From: Rheum nobile
Taxonomy: Eukaryota; Streptophyta; Magnoliopsida; Caryophyllales; Polygonaceae
Assembly: GCA_027886185.1 (NCBI GenBank)
Contig: WOAB01000583.1
Span: forward strand, 496,001-560,000
DNA: 64,000 nucleotides
Reading direction: 5' to 3'
Shown here: piece after piece, positions 10,558-21,761 of the stretch
Position numbering within the stretch: position 1 is the stretch's first letter
Layout of the letters: every line of letters starts with the position of its first letter
Position numbers and translations under genes: made by a program
Notes under the pieces: model-generated
The model's input: the letters and a program-made list of their open reading frames with translations, nothing else
What the model was told of the DNA's origin: nothing
The model's database searches: none

Positions 10558-11484
10558 TCACGGTGCTCCGAAACCTTTCCTATACGGTAGACTTCCCATG
10601 CAAGGCTTCTTCGGACGGGGTTCTCTATCGGATTCTGATGATGGACTACGCACCCTGCTTGGCCCTGGAACACATGATTCTTGTGTCCCTGGCCTTATCT
10701 CAGTCATGGTAAAGTATGGATCATCCAAGTTTGGCTCTCCTAGCCCAGCCCTTCTCTGAGCACTGGCGATCATTTTATCCATCTGGTATTGCTGTTCAGA
10801 AGAGATCATCTCGCTTTGGCGAAGGATCTCTCGTAGTTCAGATTCCGTCCTCCTTCTCCTTTGAGTAGGGATAGTCTGAGATTCTCTGCCACTTCTTCCA
10901 ATACTGTACTCGGTATAAAGTATTTCCCAGTCAGCATCAGACATGAGTGCGTACTCTGGCACTGGTGGCAACTCTTGCACAGGTGGTAACTCTGAATTGG
11001 GGTGAATAAATTGCATCTCCGGTTCCTGACTATCCACCAGCAAGTGCCTCAAGTCATTGGACTCCTGGTTCTGCCCGTTGAGGTCCATCTCGGTATCCTC
11101 CTCGGGATCATCCTCGATGGGGTCCTTTTCCTCGTCGGGGTCTTCCTCTATGGGGTCCTCTTCTTCGTCTTCCTCCTCGCTCCCTTCAGGAATCATTTCT
11201 ATCTGGTAATCGTCATTGTAGTACCCTCTCGCGTACCTAGACAATTCATCTTCATGCATTGCTTCCTCCCTTGGTGGCTCAACTGGTGCTGCCACAGGAA
11301 CTACATCATTCCTTGACACCAGGACTACCGACTCAGGAAGCACATGCTTGATCTCCTCAGGTGGGCTGCTTGGTTCTCCAACCTCGAAGCACCCCTGGGG
11401 TATTGGGAAGTCGAGCCTTCCTGGAGATGGTGAATCCATCTCGGCATCTACCGAGTCCCTCTTATGAGAAAGACACGCACCCAT
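10558..11484 (-). CDS. Extra leader ORF of the chromovirus, unknown function
   Basis: An intact 308-codon frame lies between the primer site and gag, in the element's sense. It starts MGACLSHKRDS. Gly2, Cys4, Ser6 and the basic residues fit an N-myristoylation plus palmitoylation signal, though this is by eye. The middle (about 95-135) is a strongly acidic Glu/Asp repeat with EEDPIEEDPDEE-type units, followed by ELPPVQELPPVPEY. The C-terminal half is polar with an RRRRTESELREILRQSE helix and ends in a basic PRPKKP patch. I recognise no family. Being open while gag-pol has three stops is notable, but a low-complexity frame can survive by chance. It could be a leader protein, an acquired host fragment or a non-coding leader that happens to be open. 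Confidence 0.55.
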   Translation of the reverse strand: MGACLSHKRDSVDAEMDSPSPGRLDFPIPQGCFEVGEPSSPPEEIKHVLPESVVLVSRNDVVPVAAPVEPPREEAMHEDELSRYARGYYNDDYQIEMIPEGSEEEDEEEDPIEEDPDEEKDPIEDDPEEDTEMDLNGQNQESNDLRHLLVDSQEPEMQFIHPNSELPPVQELPPVPEYALMSDADWEILYTEYSIGRSGRESQTIPTQRRRRTESELREILRQSEMISSEQQYQMDKMIASAQRRAGLGEPNLDDPYFTMTEIRPGTQESCVPGPSRVRSPSSESDREPRPKKPCMGSLPYRKGFGAP

Positions 11485-11689
11485 ATCCTACAAGATAACG
11501 AGGAAGGAATTAGTCTTTCTAGAGATAGAAGCAAGCTTACTACATCAGACTATAGATAGAAGACATGACTATGAACGGTGTTTTATTTTACAATTCTTTT
11601 CATTTTGAAAATTCAGAGCCCTTTTGAAAATACTTTTCAATTGAAAATGAGTAATTGGTTTTCAAATACCCAACCCGTTCTAAAACTTA

Positions 11690-11702
11690 GGCTCTGATAC
11701 CA
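11690..11702 (-). other. Primer-binding site, initiator tRNA-Met
   Basis: In the element's sense it reads TGGTATCAGAGCC, the classic complement of the 3' end of plant initiator tRNA-Met. It sits four bases inside the 5' LTR, which ends at 11707 on the plus strand. This fixes the direction of the element. Confidence 0.9.
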
Positions 11703-13491
11703 CAACTATAACACCCCCAAATCTTAACCCATTTGGAAAGGTATTACCGCCAGTGACCTCGGTTTTCCTCACCAAAGGCTTTACCGTTTAAATACAATCC
11801 ATGAAACACTTATGATACAAAATCATCATAATATTCGATTAAAGCATGAGTCCCGGAATTACATCCCAATTCCGAATAGGACTAAATACAGAGTTAAACA
11901 AAATACATCGGAAGTCTTTCTTAAAATATACAAAAAGGGATTGTGATCGTCATGATCACCTGCCCAAGGTTCTCAACCTGATTAAAACATTAACAACATC
12001 CAAAAACCACCGTCGTCTTCATAGTCATTCTAGTCTCCTCATATCTGCGCTCTATCTGATGTGTCGAATCGGACGGATGACACCAGCCAACCATGCAGAG
12101 AACAATTTTGGTTGGTTAGTCTAATGAAAGACCATGCAAGGGCACAAAGCAGAAGGTTCGAAGTAGTCGTATTAGGTTAGACTCATCGTCCCTCGAATAA
12201 CAGTCGAGTGATAGTCAACCACCATACTGCTACTGGAATACAGCAAAAGGCATGCACGAGAGAAGATTCTGGAAGACCGATTCTTCCCATAAATCAACTC
12301 GAAAGAAGACTCCAACGAAATGAGTCTTATAGGAAGATATGACAAAGTCTGGAACATCACAGAATTACAGTATCGCATTCGAGCGATTAAAAGTTAAGAC
12401 GAGCTTTCCTAGCTGCACTAGCGCCTAGCTGCACTACTCGCCCAAGGTATATTAATTATGTGCGACAACGGCACTTATCTTATGATATTCTCAAACGCAC
12501 AACACGTTATAAGCTTTTAGATATATGTTTCGTCATGAGCGACATATATTGAAGGGAATCCTTCCCAAGGTTTGTGACACTAGCTAAGTGCACCACCTCT
12601 ATACTCGTGTATCAGAGGTTGGGTCATGACCATCCATGTGGTATTAGGTGGGGTCTAGCCACCTCTCTACCAAATTATAAAGAAACGACTGGATCCCAAC
12701 GAATCCAACGTTCCTAACTACTAGTGCTAACTAAACAGTTCAAGCACAACAATAGTCCACAAACATCAACATAACCGCCCTCAAGGCTATCAACATAAAT
12801 ATATATTCATAATAGCGTTGTTCTAACAGATATACAACCTATTATAATATCATATTTTAGTTCTCCAAAACAATTAACAAAACTGTTCCCATACGAACAC
12901 AGTATTCATTCCAAATTAATTACTCAATTAAACAACTGATAATTAATGGAAACATGGAATGATGAGCAAGAGCGAACCGCCACTTGCCTTAAATCCGCAG
13001 AAGCTTAATGAAGCTAGGTACGACGACAACTGGTTTCCGGGCTCGAAGCATGGACAGATCTGGCAACACAGATTCCTTCGGATTGACCCATAAAGAAACC
13101 CTAAGTTATATTCGACAACAACGAGTACGAATCTAAAGAATAACGGAAGAAATCGAAAGGAACGAAGCCCAATCGAAAGCCACAAAAGCCAAGGCCGAAA
13201 CAAGCCAAGAGCTTCTGGGCGGCGGTCGCCGCCTGTTCGTGGCGGCGGTCGCCGTTTGCCTTATGGCGGACGCCGCTACGAACACCGGGAAAAATTAGGA
13301 GAGGCACAAAACTCACCGACGACGATCGTTTTGGCTCTCCTTTGCCTTGCTTTGGATTCTAAGCTTTCAAGGGCCTCCAAAGCTTCACTTTGCAAGGCGT
13401 CGGTTTTCCGCTCCCGGAGATAAGCCGTTAGGCGATTCCGTGTTGGTGAAGCTAGCTTGTTGATCGGTTGATTCGGCGGCGATTGACTGCG

Positions 13492-14915
13492 ATGAGTTCT
13501 CCGACGGGCGTGACGACGAGATTCATGAAGAAAACTGGGCGTGGAGGTGGCAAAAGTGGAGATCGGAGTTCTCCGAATCCTCCTTTGCCGGCGAGGTCAG
13601 TTTTTCAGTTTCGATTGTGAATCCTATTTCGACTAACAATTCTAGTGTCAATTTGATTGCTCCTTCTAATCCGAAGACACAGACTATGAATTGTGCTATT
13701 AATTCATCTCGTACTCCTGATCTTGTGGCTTATGAGGCCAATGGTGCTGAAGTTTTTGTGAATGTTGAGTTAGAGGAAAGACCTAGAGCGGAGGCAGTGT
13801 TAGAATCGGTTCTCGATCTTTCGTCTAAGGATTCGGTTAAGGTTTTGGAGAAAGGAAAGGATCGTAAGCGATCGTTAACTCATAAATTGGAGAAAATTGA
13901 GATTGAAGATAAGGAAGTTTATGCTTTCTCTAAGGAGGAAGTTAAAATTGAAATTGATATATGGAAATTTACTCTCATTGGAGGGGTTTTGGGGAATCAA
14001 TTGTCATTGGATGATATGCTTCAGTTTATTACTCTAAATTGGGGGGAATCGAAACCAGAAATTTTGAGGAAGAGGAATGGGATTTGGATTTTTCGATTTG
14101 GCTGTAAAGAACACATGGACTGGGTGCTTGAGAATGGGCCTTGGATTGTGGATGGTATTAAGCCTTTGGCTTTGAGAATTTGGTTTCCAGGAATGGCAGT
14201 AGCTTGGTCTAGCTTCGAGAGCGTTCGTGCCTGGGTTCAAATAAGGAATTTGGATCCTATTTTCTTCTCGAAGCATATGTTGAGTGTCATTGGGAGTATT
14301 ATTGGTATACCAGTTTGTATGGATGAGTTCACTGCTAAGGGGAGAAAGATGTCTTTTGCTAGACTTCTCATTCTGGTTAATGTTCAGGATATCCAAAGAG
14401 AAGCTGTTGTTCTTCGAGGTCCTGATGGGAAGATCTTTTGGTACAAGATTTGGTTTGAATGGCTTCCATGGTGTTGTGCTCATTGCAAGGTGTTTGGTCA
14501 TGATGATAGGGGTTGTTGGCATCAAAAATCTCAGTTTGGGGCTCAGAATGCTGGCTCTAAGCTTGAGGAGGCTCGTGATAAGAAAATCTGGATCAAGAAA
14601 GTGAACTCAGCTCAGGAAAATGTTAATCAGTCACTTGATAAAGAGAAGATTGTCCATGACATTGTTGAAAATGAAAGTACATCTTGTCATGTTGAGATAG
14701 CGTTATCTAATGGTGTTTCAGGAGGTGGATTACTTCAGCAGGGAATGAAGGTGGTTGGTGATCCTAAGTTGCCTCATAAACTAGGTAATAAGGGAAACAC
14801 TAAAACCAAAGCTCAGACCTATAGTTCTGCTCTTCAGAACTCTAAATCTGCTGGTTACTTAGGTTCTATTGGGAATAGGAGTGGTAGCAGCTCCAAGAGT
14901 AATCCTAATGACTGA
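13492..14915 (+). pseudogene. LINE ORF1, DUF4283 and zinc-knuckle RNA-binding protein
   Basis: ORF1 proteins of plant L1 elements bind the element RNA. The likely start is ATG 13492 (MSSPTGVTTRFMKK), whose frame closes at a TGA at about 13618. The main frame, open from about 13617, is one base off, so a single-base indel around 13590-13615 is inferred. The main frame carries a Lys/Glu-rich N-terminus, then DUF4283 (IWKFTLIGGVLGNQ...WIFRFGCKEHMDWVLENGPW...LRIWFPGM). The knuckle CAHCKVFGHDDRGC follows. The C-terminus is polar. Its TGA overlaps the ORF2 start by eight bases. Confidence 0.88.
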
Positions 14916-17900
14916 AATTAGATTTGGGGCATGGAATACTAGGGGATGTTGTTCATCTCCTAGAATAAAGATGATCAGAGATTTTGTTCGACATAACAAG
15001 TTGTGTGTTGTTGCTTTCCTTGAAACTAAAATCCCTAAAAATAGGGAGTTGGATGTGGCTGGTAGACTCATGGCTCAGTGGCCTTATAAGACTAATAGCT
15101 CTCCTATAGATAGAGGTAGAATTTGGTTAACCTGGGACTCTGCTATGGTCAATGTTTCTGTGTTGAATACTTCTAGACAACTGATTCATTGTTTGGTCTC
15201 CAGTAAGGATGGGCAAATTTCCTTCCTTGCTTCATTTGTATATGATTCTAATGCATTTACTGGTAGAATGGATCTTTGGAGAGAGTTGGATGCCATTGCT
15301 AGTTCTATTGTTGGGCCTTGGACTATTATTGGTGACTTCAATTGCATTCTTTGTTCTGCTGAGAAGATTTCATTTAGACAGGAAGTGAGAGCTAGCAGTG
15401 AATTGGTAGATTTCATGGATAAAGTGCAGTTGCATGATCATGCTTATTCAGGTGCTAAGTATACTTAGAGCAATCAACAAGAAGGGATGGATAGAATTGC
15501 TTGTAAATTGGACAGGATGATGATTAACAATGACTGGGATGCAGTCTTCCCTGATTCTAACGTTTTCTTTTATGATCCTAACATTTCTGATCATTCTCCT
15601 TGTGTAGTAATGCTCAATCCATCTATTGGGAGTAAGAAAATTCCTTTCAAGTTCAGAAATTTCTGGACAGAGGAGGGGGATTATGAGATGCTGATTAGGA
15701 AGACTTGGCTTAGGCCTATTAATGGGACTGCTCAGTTTGTTGTAGCTGAGAAACTTAAGAGAGTGAAAGTTGAATTGAAAAAATGGCAAAGAGGGAGATT
15801 TAGGAAGCTTGAGATCATGGTTGATGATTGTGTTGATAGATTAAAGGCTGCAAATGAAGCTTTACAGAATGATTTTTCTTGCCTAAGTAAACAACATGAT
15901 GTGTTAGAGGCTAAGAATGATCTTAATCTCAGATTGATTCAGCTTCAGAGTTTCATTGCTCAGAGGGCTAAAGTTGATTGGATTAAACTTGGTGAGGAAA
16001 CTTCTCCAATTTTTTATAATGGAATTAAAGCTAGAAGGGCTAGATGCACTATTTTTACATTAAAAGATAGTGCTGGTAGAGCTTTGGAGAAGAATGATGA
16101 GATTGAGAAGGAAATTTTGGACTTCTTTACTAGTCTTTTTGGTACTGCTGGAGTTCAATCACCTATTTGTTTTGATGGGTATGAAGGTACCAAGGTCAGT
16201 GTAGATTGTCATGGCAGCTTATGTGAGATTCCTAATGCTCAGATGGTGAGGAATATGGTGTTTGGTTTGGGTAATCTGAAGTCTCCTGGGCCAGATGGTT
16301 TTGGAGGTTGGTTCTTCAAGAACAGCTGGGATACTATCAATCAAGATATAGAGGCAACTATTGTAGAATTTTTCAGAAGATGGAGAATGTTGAGGCAAAC
16401 AAATGCTATCTTTGTTTGCCTCATTCCTAAGGTGGATCTTTCTTTTTCTGTGAAGGAATTTAGACCCATTTCTTGTTGTAACACCATGTTGAAGATTATT
16501 TCCAAGATTCTAGTTATGAAAATAAGACCTCTCCTGGATGATATTATTTCTATCAATCAAGGAGCTTTTGTGCCAGGGAGATCTATCACCCATAACATGA
16601 TTGTCTCAGGAGTTGGTTAGGGGTTATGATTGCAGTAATACCTCCCCTAGATGCATGATCCATATTGATTTACAAAAATCCTATGACTGTGTTTCTTGGG
16701 ATTATCTTGAAGAGAGCTTAATTTTTCTGAATTTTCCTCAGCAGCTTATTCTATGGATCATGGAATGTGTTAAGACTCCTTGTTTCTCTATTATTATCAA
16801 TGGTGAAGCTAAGGGTTTCTTTGAAGGGAAAAGAGGACTTAGGCAAGGTGATCCTCTTTCTCCTTTCCTGTTTGTGATAGTAATGGAATTGTTTGCTAGA
16901 AAAATGAGAAAGGTGAGTGCAGACAAAGATTTCAGGTTCCATCCAAAATGCAAGCAGCTTCAACTGACAAATATTGCCTTTGCTGATGATTTACTGATCT
17001 TTTGTAAGCCTACCCGTCCCTCTCTTATGTTGATAAAGCAGTGTCTTAATGATTTTGGTAAAGAATCAGGCTTGGTTGCTAATCCTACTAAAACTAAAGT
17101 GTTTTTTGGTGGCTTAAGTAATGATAGAAAGACTGAGTTCTCTGCAATGCTGGGTTTTTGTCAAGGAAACTTCCCTGTAAGGTACCTTGGCACCCCCATG
17201 CATTATCGAAGACTCAAAATTTGTGAAATGGCCCCTTTGCTGAATAGAGTTAGGACTATAGAAGTGCTAAGAAGCTATCATATGCTGGTAGGGCTCAGGT
17301 TGTAAGAGCTGTCATTGAAGGTGTTCTTTCCTTTTGGATGAAAGTCTTGTTTATCCCTAAGAAATTTATCAGAAAAATTAAAGCTGTATGTAGAGCATAC
17401 TTGTGGTCAGGAGATGTGGAGAGTAGAAGATGTTTGGTAGCTTGGGATAATGTGTGCATGCCTCTATCTGAAGGAGGTCTTAGCTTTAAGGAACTACTAT
17501 CCTGGAATGATACTCTTATGTTCCATCTTGTTTTTGATCTGCATAGAGATAAGAGTAATCTGTGGACTTTGTGGGCCAAGAAACATCTTACTAAGGGGCA
17601 GTCCATTTGGTGCATGCTCCTCCTTGTAGTTCCCCCCTATGGAAGAACCTCTTGCTGGTTAGAGATAAAGTGTTGGATAGAAGTAATAGCAGTGACCTTA
17701 ATGAACAATTCTTAGCTAAGAACACAGGCAAATTGGATAGCTATGTGCTCTATAATATGCTAAGGAATTTGTCTGTGTCAAAGGAATGGTGCAATGTTAT
17801 CTGGAATGGTTTGCAGTCTAAGAAGTGGAGTTTTATTTGTTGGTTGGCTTCCTTGGGTCGTCTTCCTACAGCCAGCAAGCTGCATAACTGGGGTTTGGTT

Positions 17901-18287
17901 CCTTCAGCTGAGTGTGTCCTTTGCCATGTTGCTGATGAGGATGATAATCATTTGTGGTTCAACTGCTCAGTGATTCAGGATGTTGCTAATAGAGTGTTAC
18001 TTTGGCAAGGTGTCAGCACAAGACTGAACTCTCTACTGGATTGGTGGGAGTGGTTTGCCCAGTGTAGGAGAAGAAACAATAATGTTTATAAGTGCAAACT
18101 GCTAGCTATGACTGGGATTGTTTATCACTCTTGAAAAATGAGGAATGAAGTCATTTTCCAAGACAAAAGTGTTGACTCTGCTCAGTATGCAGCTCGTGTT
18201 ATTGATGAATGCAAATTCAGGATTGTTCAGAAGTTGCAGCTGGGGGGAAGAAGAGGAAGAGCAATGAGGAGAAGATTGAGAGCTTGA
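14908..18287 (+). pseudogene. LINE ORF2: endonuclease, reverse transcriptase, zf-RVT
   Basis: It starts at the ATG overlapping the ORF1 stop. The endonuclease shows FGAWNTRG, AFLETKIPK, IIGDFN and ISDHSPC. RT shows KSPGPDGFGGWFFK, FRPISCCN, NQGAFVPGRSI, MIHIDLQKSYDCV, GLRQGDPLSPFLF and the catalytic FADD. The zf-RVT end has WSFICWLASLGRL, WGLVPSAECVLC and HLWFNC. Lesions seen are a TAG at 15466-15468 (Trp expected in a YTWSNQ motif), a one-base loss near 16605 in RT, a frame change near 17258, another near 17600, and a TGA at 18132-18134. The frame then runs to a TGA at 18285-18287. Such an enzyme would nick DNA and prime cDNA on target DNA; this copy cannot. Confidence 0.92.
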
Positions 18288-18591
18288 TTGACGTCTTTTC
18301 CGTGCTGTTCTAGTTTTTTGGTCTATCTTTAGTTTGTATCTGCTGTGGTTACATTTGGTGTTCTGCCTTTGGTTCTGGTTTGCTCTGTTTGTTCTTTGTT
18401 GTATTCCTGCTTGTTGTTTCTGTTTTCTTCTGTTATTTTTGCTGTATTTCCGAGCTGTTTTGTTGTGTTTTGTTTTGGTTGTTTTGCGTGTGTGTTGTTT
18501 TGCTTGGTTTTGTTTGTGTGTTGAATTTTGGTGTTTGTAAATAGGACGTTGGGCCTTTTTCCCAACCATCTATACAATTTTACCTTCTGGC
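18288..18591 (+). other. LINE 3' untranslated region
   Basis: A T- and G-rich stretch (runs of TTTTGTTT, TGTTGT) without coding features, ending in CTTCTGGC before the A tract. Plant LINE 3' ends often look like this. Confidence 0.7.
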
Positions 18592-19873
18592 AAAAAAAAG
18601 CTTCACTTTGCAACTGGAATAACACCAAATGGAGCTCCGGCGATTGATTGTGAATTATCTGGCGAAACTTGGATTTCCGGCGAGATGATTGTGAGGGAGA
18701 TTGAGCTTCGGATTTGTGCTCAATTCAGCTCCCAAATCCTCCTTTAAATAGCCAAAACTCCAGGGGACAACCAAGGGCACGTGGAGGGCTAAGATCGAAG
18801 GTCACCCGATTCGCCGACCATCACGGAGTCCAGCCGGCGAGGCAGGGCTAGGCCTGCATCTAGGCGGCGGTCACTGCCCATTTTGGCCCGCGGCGGTCGC
18901 TGCGTTTTGGCCTGCGGCGGTCGCTGCTTTTCGGCGCCACTTGCCAACTTGCCGGAAGAGGATGGCGATGTCAGAGCCTGTCAGGCGGCGGTCGCCGCCT
19001 GCCTTACGGCGGTCGCCGCCAAGCCCATTATTCGTCCGTTTAAGCTTGGAACAATAAGGTCTTAATCCGGGATAAATAATAATCGTACACGAACGAGTAT
19101 TAAGTCCCAAAATACGTCGAATGTATATTATTTCACTTAGAAAAATATTACAGAGATTAAGAACATTACATAATGTCTTTCTGTCTCTGAAATTAAATCG
19201 ACGTACACAACAGACGTTCATGTAATTTCCAAAATACCCTTACAGAAATACGGGGTATCACATTCTTTCTTTCCCCTCTTTCCTCTTGTCTTCTCGGGAG
19301 TTCGGGTCCACCAGAGCCTCTGAACCACGACGGCTTGAGCCTCGAATCCATATACAGTTTGGGTCTTTTCATCCTCTCTGCCCTCCCTCTCTGTCCGCCG
19401 CCGCCCTTCCCCTTGTCTTCCCCTTTTTCCCTCCTCCTCTTCCGCTGCCCTCCTCCCTCCCCTGTCCCTTGCCGTGTTTTCTTTCCCTTGTCCCCCGCCT
19501 TCCTCGTCTCTGTTTTGTTGCAGGTGATCCCTTTGGTTTTGATGTGAGATTGTTGTTTCGGTTCGAGACAAGATAGTGATCGTGTGATCCCTGGTGGCCT
19601 TTCTGACATTTTGCCTCCAGATTGTGTCTTGTTTCTTCTTTCCGGCTGCTTCAAACGACCTGTTTGTGTTTTCCAACCCCGGTTTGATGACTTTCTCGTT
19701 GATTTGCCTTGTTGGTTGCTTGCGCAGTTGTGTCTGTATTTTGTTTTTTTGTTGTGTCTGTTGTTGTTTTATTTTTGTTGTTGTGTTTGTTATTTGGTCT
19801 GTTTGTTGGTTGCTTGTCGAGTCTTGAATTTTTACTTTATCAAAATAAAAAATAAAAAATAAACATATGCTTT

Positions 19874-20818
19874 GAAACTTGACCAAACCAGTGATGTTTA
19901 ATATTGATTGTATGTAAAAGACTAAATAATTTGAACTAAGAGTTGTAACTAAAAAGATCAAATATTGTGAATCGAAGGGAGTAAAATTTTAACTATGTCA
20001 TCCAACCTAATTAACTATGACTCCGTTCGATATAGTTTTTTTATTTTAAGGAGTCTTAATATTTTATCGGTCTCTAAATCGTATAGAAAAATATAAAAAG
20101 TTAAAATAAATATTATTCATATTTTTTTCTAAATCAAGTTCAGCGCCAAATCATAATTCAATATAAACAACCAAAAAGTAAAAGAAAAGGGAAGGAAGAA
20201 GAAGGCTGAATTTGTGGTAATTTTGATCAATTGATGATGGGAAAGATAAAACATGCATAAAGATCGATCCATGATGGTGCTAGGGTTTGCTTTGTGAAGA
20301 ACAAAGAAATAAGATAAAGCCCGAAATTATGCCTCCATTTGCTCAATTTCTCTAATTCGAGATGAAATTATTCATTAAATATTGCACAACTTTTTCCTTT
20401 GGACAAATATAAAATAATGTATACAGCTGAAGGAATGATGATGGAAAAAGAATTGCATAGGCATAAGAAAAAATACCCTTATTGTTGTAGTTGTGTATCA
20501 TCATATTGATATAAATGGTTTTGACCCAAAAAAAATATATAGGTGGAACTTGGAAGAATACGTTTCTAAGGTAAGAGAAGAACTGAAGAAGCAGTATGAA
20601 ACAGAATTTCCCGAATCTGATACTTATTTACCTTTTATTTAAAATGGAAAAAGCTAGTAAAATATTGCATCATCATCCTATTGTACATCTCTACCGTTAA
20701 TTGTTAAAAGGTTAATTAACAACAAAGTTTAAAATTCACCCAAAAAAAAGCAAAGCTTAAATTAAGGGAATTTGGATACCGTGCTTAGGATAAATGATCC
20801 CTTAAGAGTACTTGAATA
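19874..20818. other. AT-rich spacer, nothing recognised
   Basis: AT-rich sequence right of the retroposon. There is no coding frame of note, no tRNA-like fold and no matched terminal repeats that I could find. The MULE left end may begin within its last 60 bases, where a GGGAATTTGG resembles a MULE terminus (about 20765). Confidence 0.4.
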
Positions 20819-21221
20819 GCAAATTTGGGGTCCAAATTATGAATATCAGCCGCATGACCCCCTAGGTCATTAAAATAACAACACGCACGCAACAAATCCG
20901 AACGAATTGTTTCGTCCGCAAGAAAGAGCAATTCGACACAGAATTAATTAGACAAACTGCATAGATTCGACACGGAATTAGAACCAATTGGACAATATAA
21001 AGAGAAAAAAACATATCTGAAGCAATCAACACAGAGAATTGAAGTTGTTTGGACGAAGACTGTGGAATTTGCAATTGAAAAGAGGTATGTATTAAAATTG
21101 ATTTTGATACTTCAATATAGTTTATATACGTCCGACAAATAGTATGGAAGAGATATTCAGTTGATTAGAAACAATAATTAAAAGTTTTGAACTGTCGAAT
21201 TGCGAAAAACAATCGAAGCTG

Positions 21222-21710
21222 CTTGGGACAGTTTCAAACTGTCTCAACCAGATTCCATTGCTGAGAGACAGATAGCAACTGTCCCCAAGAAAATGCTATG
21301 AGAAAAAAAATGTTTATAATATTAAAATGATGTGTACTCTATGTATGTTGACTGATGTGCAACTGTATCCTTGTTGAAGAATATTTGAAAATGTCTCCAT
21401 GAAAGATCTGGGAACATTTTACAACTGTCCCAGAGAATACTAAACTGTCCCCAGAGCAGATTGGGACAAATTAGTAGGAAAATGATATGCAGTTGTCCCA
21501 AGAAAGATTCTGGTTCTGAGGGACACATTGCAACTGTCCCCAGAACAGATTGGGACAGTTACAGTTTGCAATTGTCCCAACCACATTCTGGTTCTATGGG
21601 ACACATTGCAACTGTCCCCGAAGAAGATTGGGACAGTTGCAGTTTGCAATTGTCACAATCATATTCTGGTTCTAAGGGACATATTGCAACTGTCCCCAAA
21701 GGAATGGTAT
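21222..21710. repeat. GGGACAGTT dyad array, 5' of the transposase
   Basis: Many copies of (G)GGGACAGTT and its complement AACTGTCCC(C). From about 21490 they form a higher-order unit of about 75 bp, repeated roughly three times: GCAATTGTCCCAA, then ATTCTGGTTCT, then GGGACACATTGCAACTGTCC. The array ends about 50 bp before the transposase ATG and may lie in a 5' UTR or leader intron. Confidence 0.9.
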
Positions 21711-21761
21711 GTTAAAATAAAATGAAAATTTGTTTATAACATCTTCACTGTGTAGATAAAC

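Larger units (their letters stand above)
13396..18596 (+). mobile_element. L1-type LINE inserted in the chromovirus 5' LTR
   Basis: A 5.2-kb plus-strand LINE. It is bounded by a 17-bp target duplication starting AAAGCTTCACTTTG (13379-13395 and 18597-18613) and ends in a short A tract (18592-18599). The left LTR at about 4920-4935 shows the same site uninterrupted. It holds a short 5' leader, ORF1 with DUF4283 and a zinc knuckle, and ORF2 with endonuclease, RT and zf-RVT. After ORF2 comes a T/G-rich 3' UTR (18288-18591). It looks full length, but both frames are broken. Confidence 0.93.
3269..19262 (-). mobile_element. Ty3/gypsy chromovirus (Tekay/Del-like), full structure, dead
   Basis: A complete minus-strand element. 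The 5' LTR is on the right (11707-19262, split by a LINE) and the 3' LTR on the left (3269-5553). It has an initiator-Met primer site, an extra leader frame, gag, protease, RT, RNase H, integrase with a chromodomain-like tail, and a polypurine tract. A perfect 5-bp duplication TTCTT flanks it at 3264-3268 and 19263-19267. The gag-pol frame keeps one phase throughout but carries three in-frame stops. Without the LINE the element is about 10.8 kb. The Tekay/Del call comes from the [19 protein letters not shown] tail and gene order. Confidence 0.9.
11707..19262 (-). repeat. 5' LTR of the chromovirus, split by a LINE
   Basis: The LTR runs 11707-13395 and 18597-19262, giving about 2.34 kb once the LINE and one target duplication are removed, against 2.29 kb for the partner. 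Its inner edge reads TATAACACC instead of TGTAACACC (one G-to-A change). It carries additional GC-rich units absent from the 3' LTR near 13230-13275 and 18980-19000. The outer end GGGGTATCACA is followed directly by TTCTT. Confidence 0.9.
2925..19861 (+). mobile_element. Non-LTR retroposon split by the chromovirus
   Basis: The 12-bp sequence AACATATGCTTT occurs at 2913-2924 and again at 19862-19873, directly after an A-rich tail at about 19845-19861 (AAAATAAAAAATAAAAAATA). Removing the chromovirus and one TTCTT leaves about 0.93 kb. It has a GC-rich, pyrimidine-rich 5' part (2940-3268), a continuing CT-rich stretch (19263-19500) and a T/G-rich 3' end just before the A-rich tail. A long target duplication with an A-rich 3' tail is the mark of LINE-driven retroposition. 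No reverse transcriptase is visible, so it could be a truncated LINE, a non-autonomous LINE derivative or a retroposed transcript. Confidence 0.5.

Noticed and set aside
18329..19961. Hydrophobic or Lys/Gln-rich frames (about 70-250 codons)
   Set aside because: T/G-rich LINE and retroposon 3' ends read on either strand; low complexity only.
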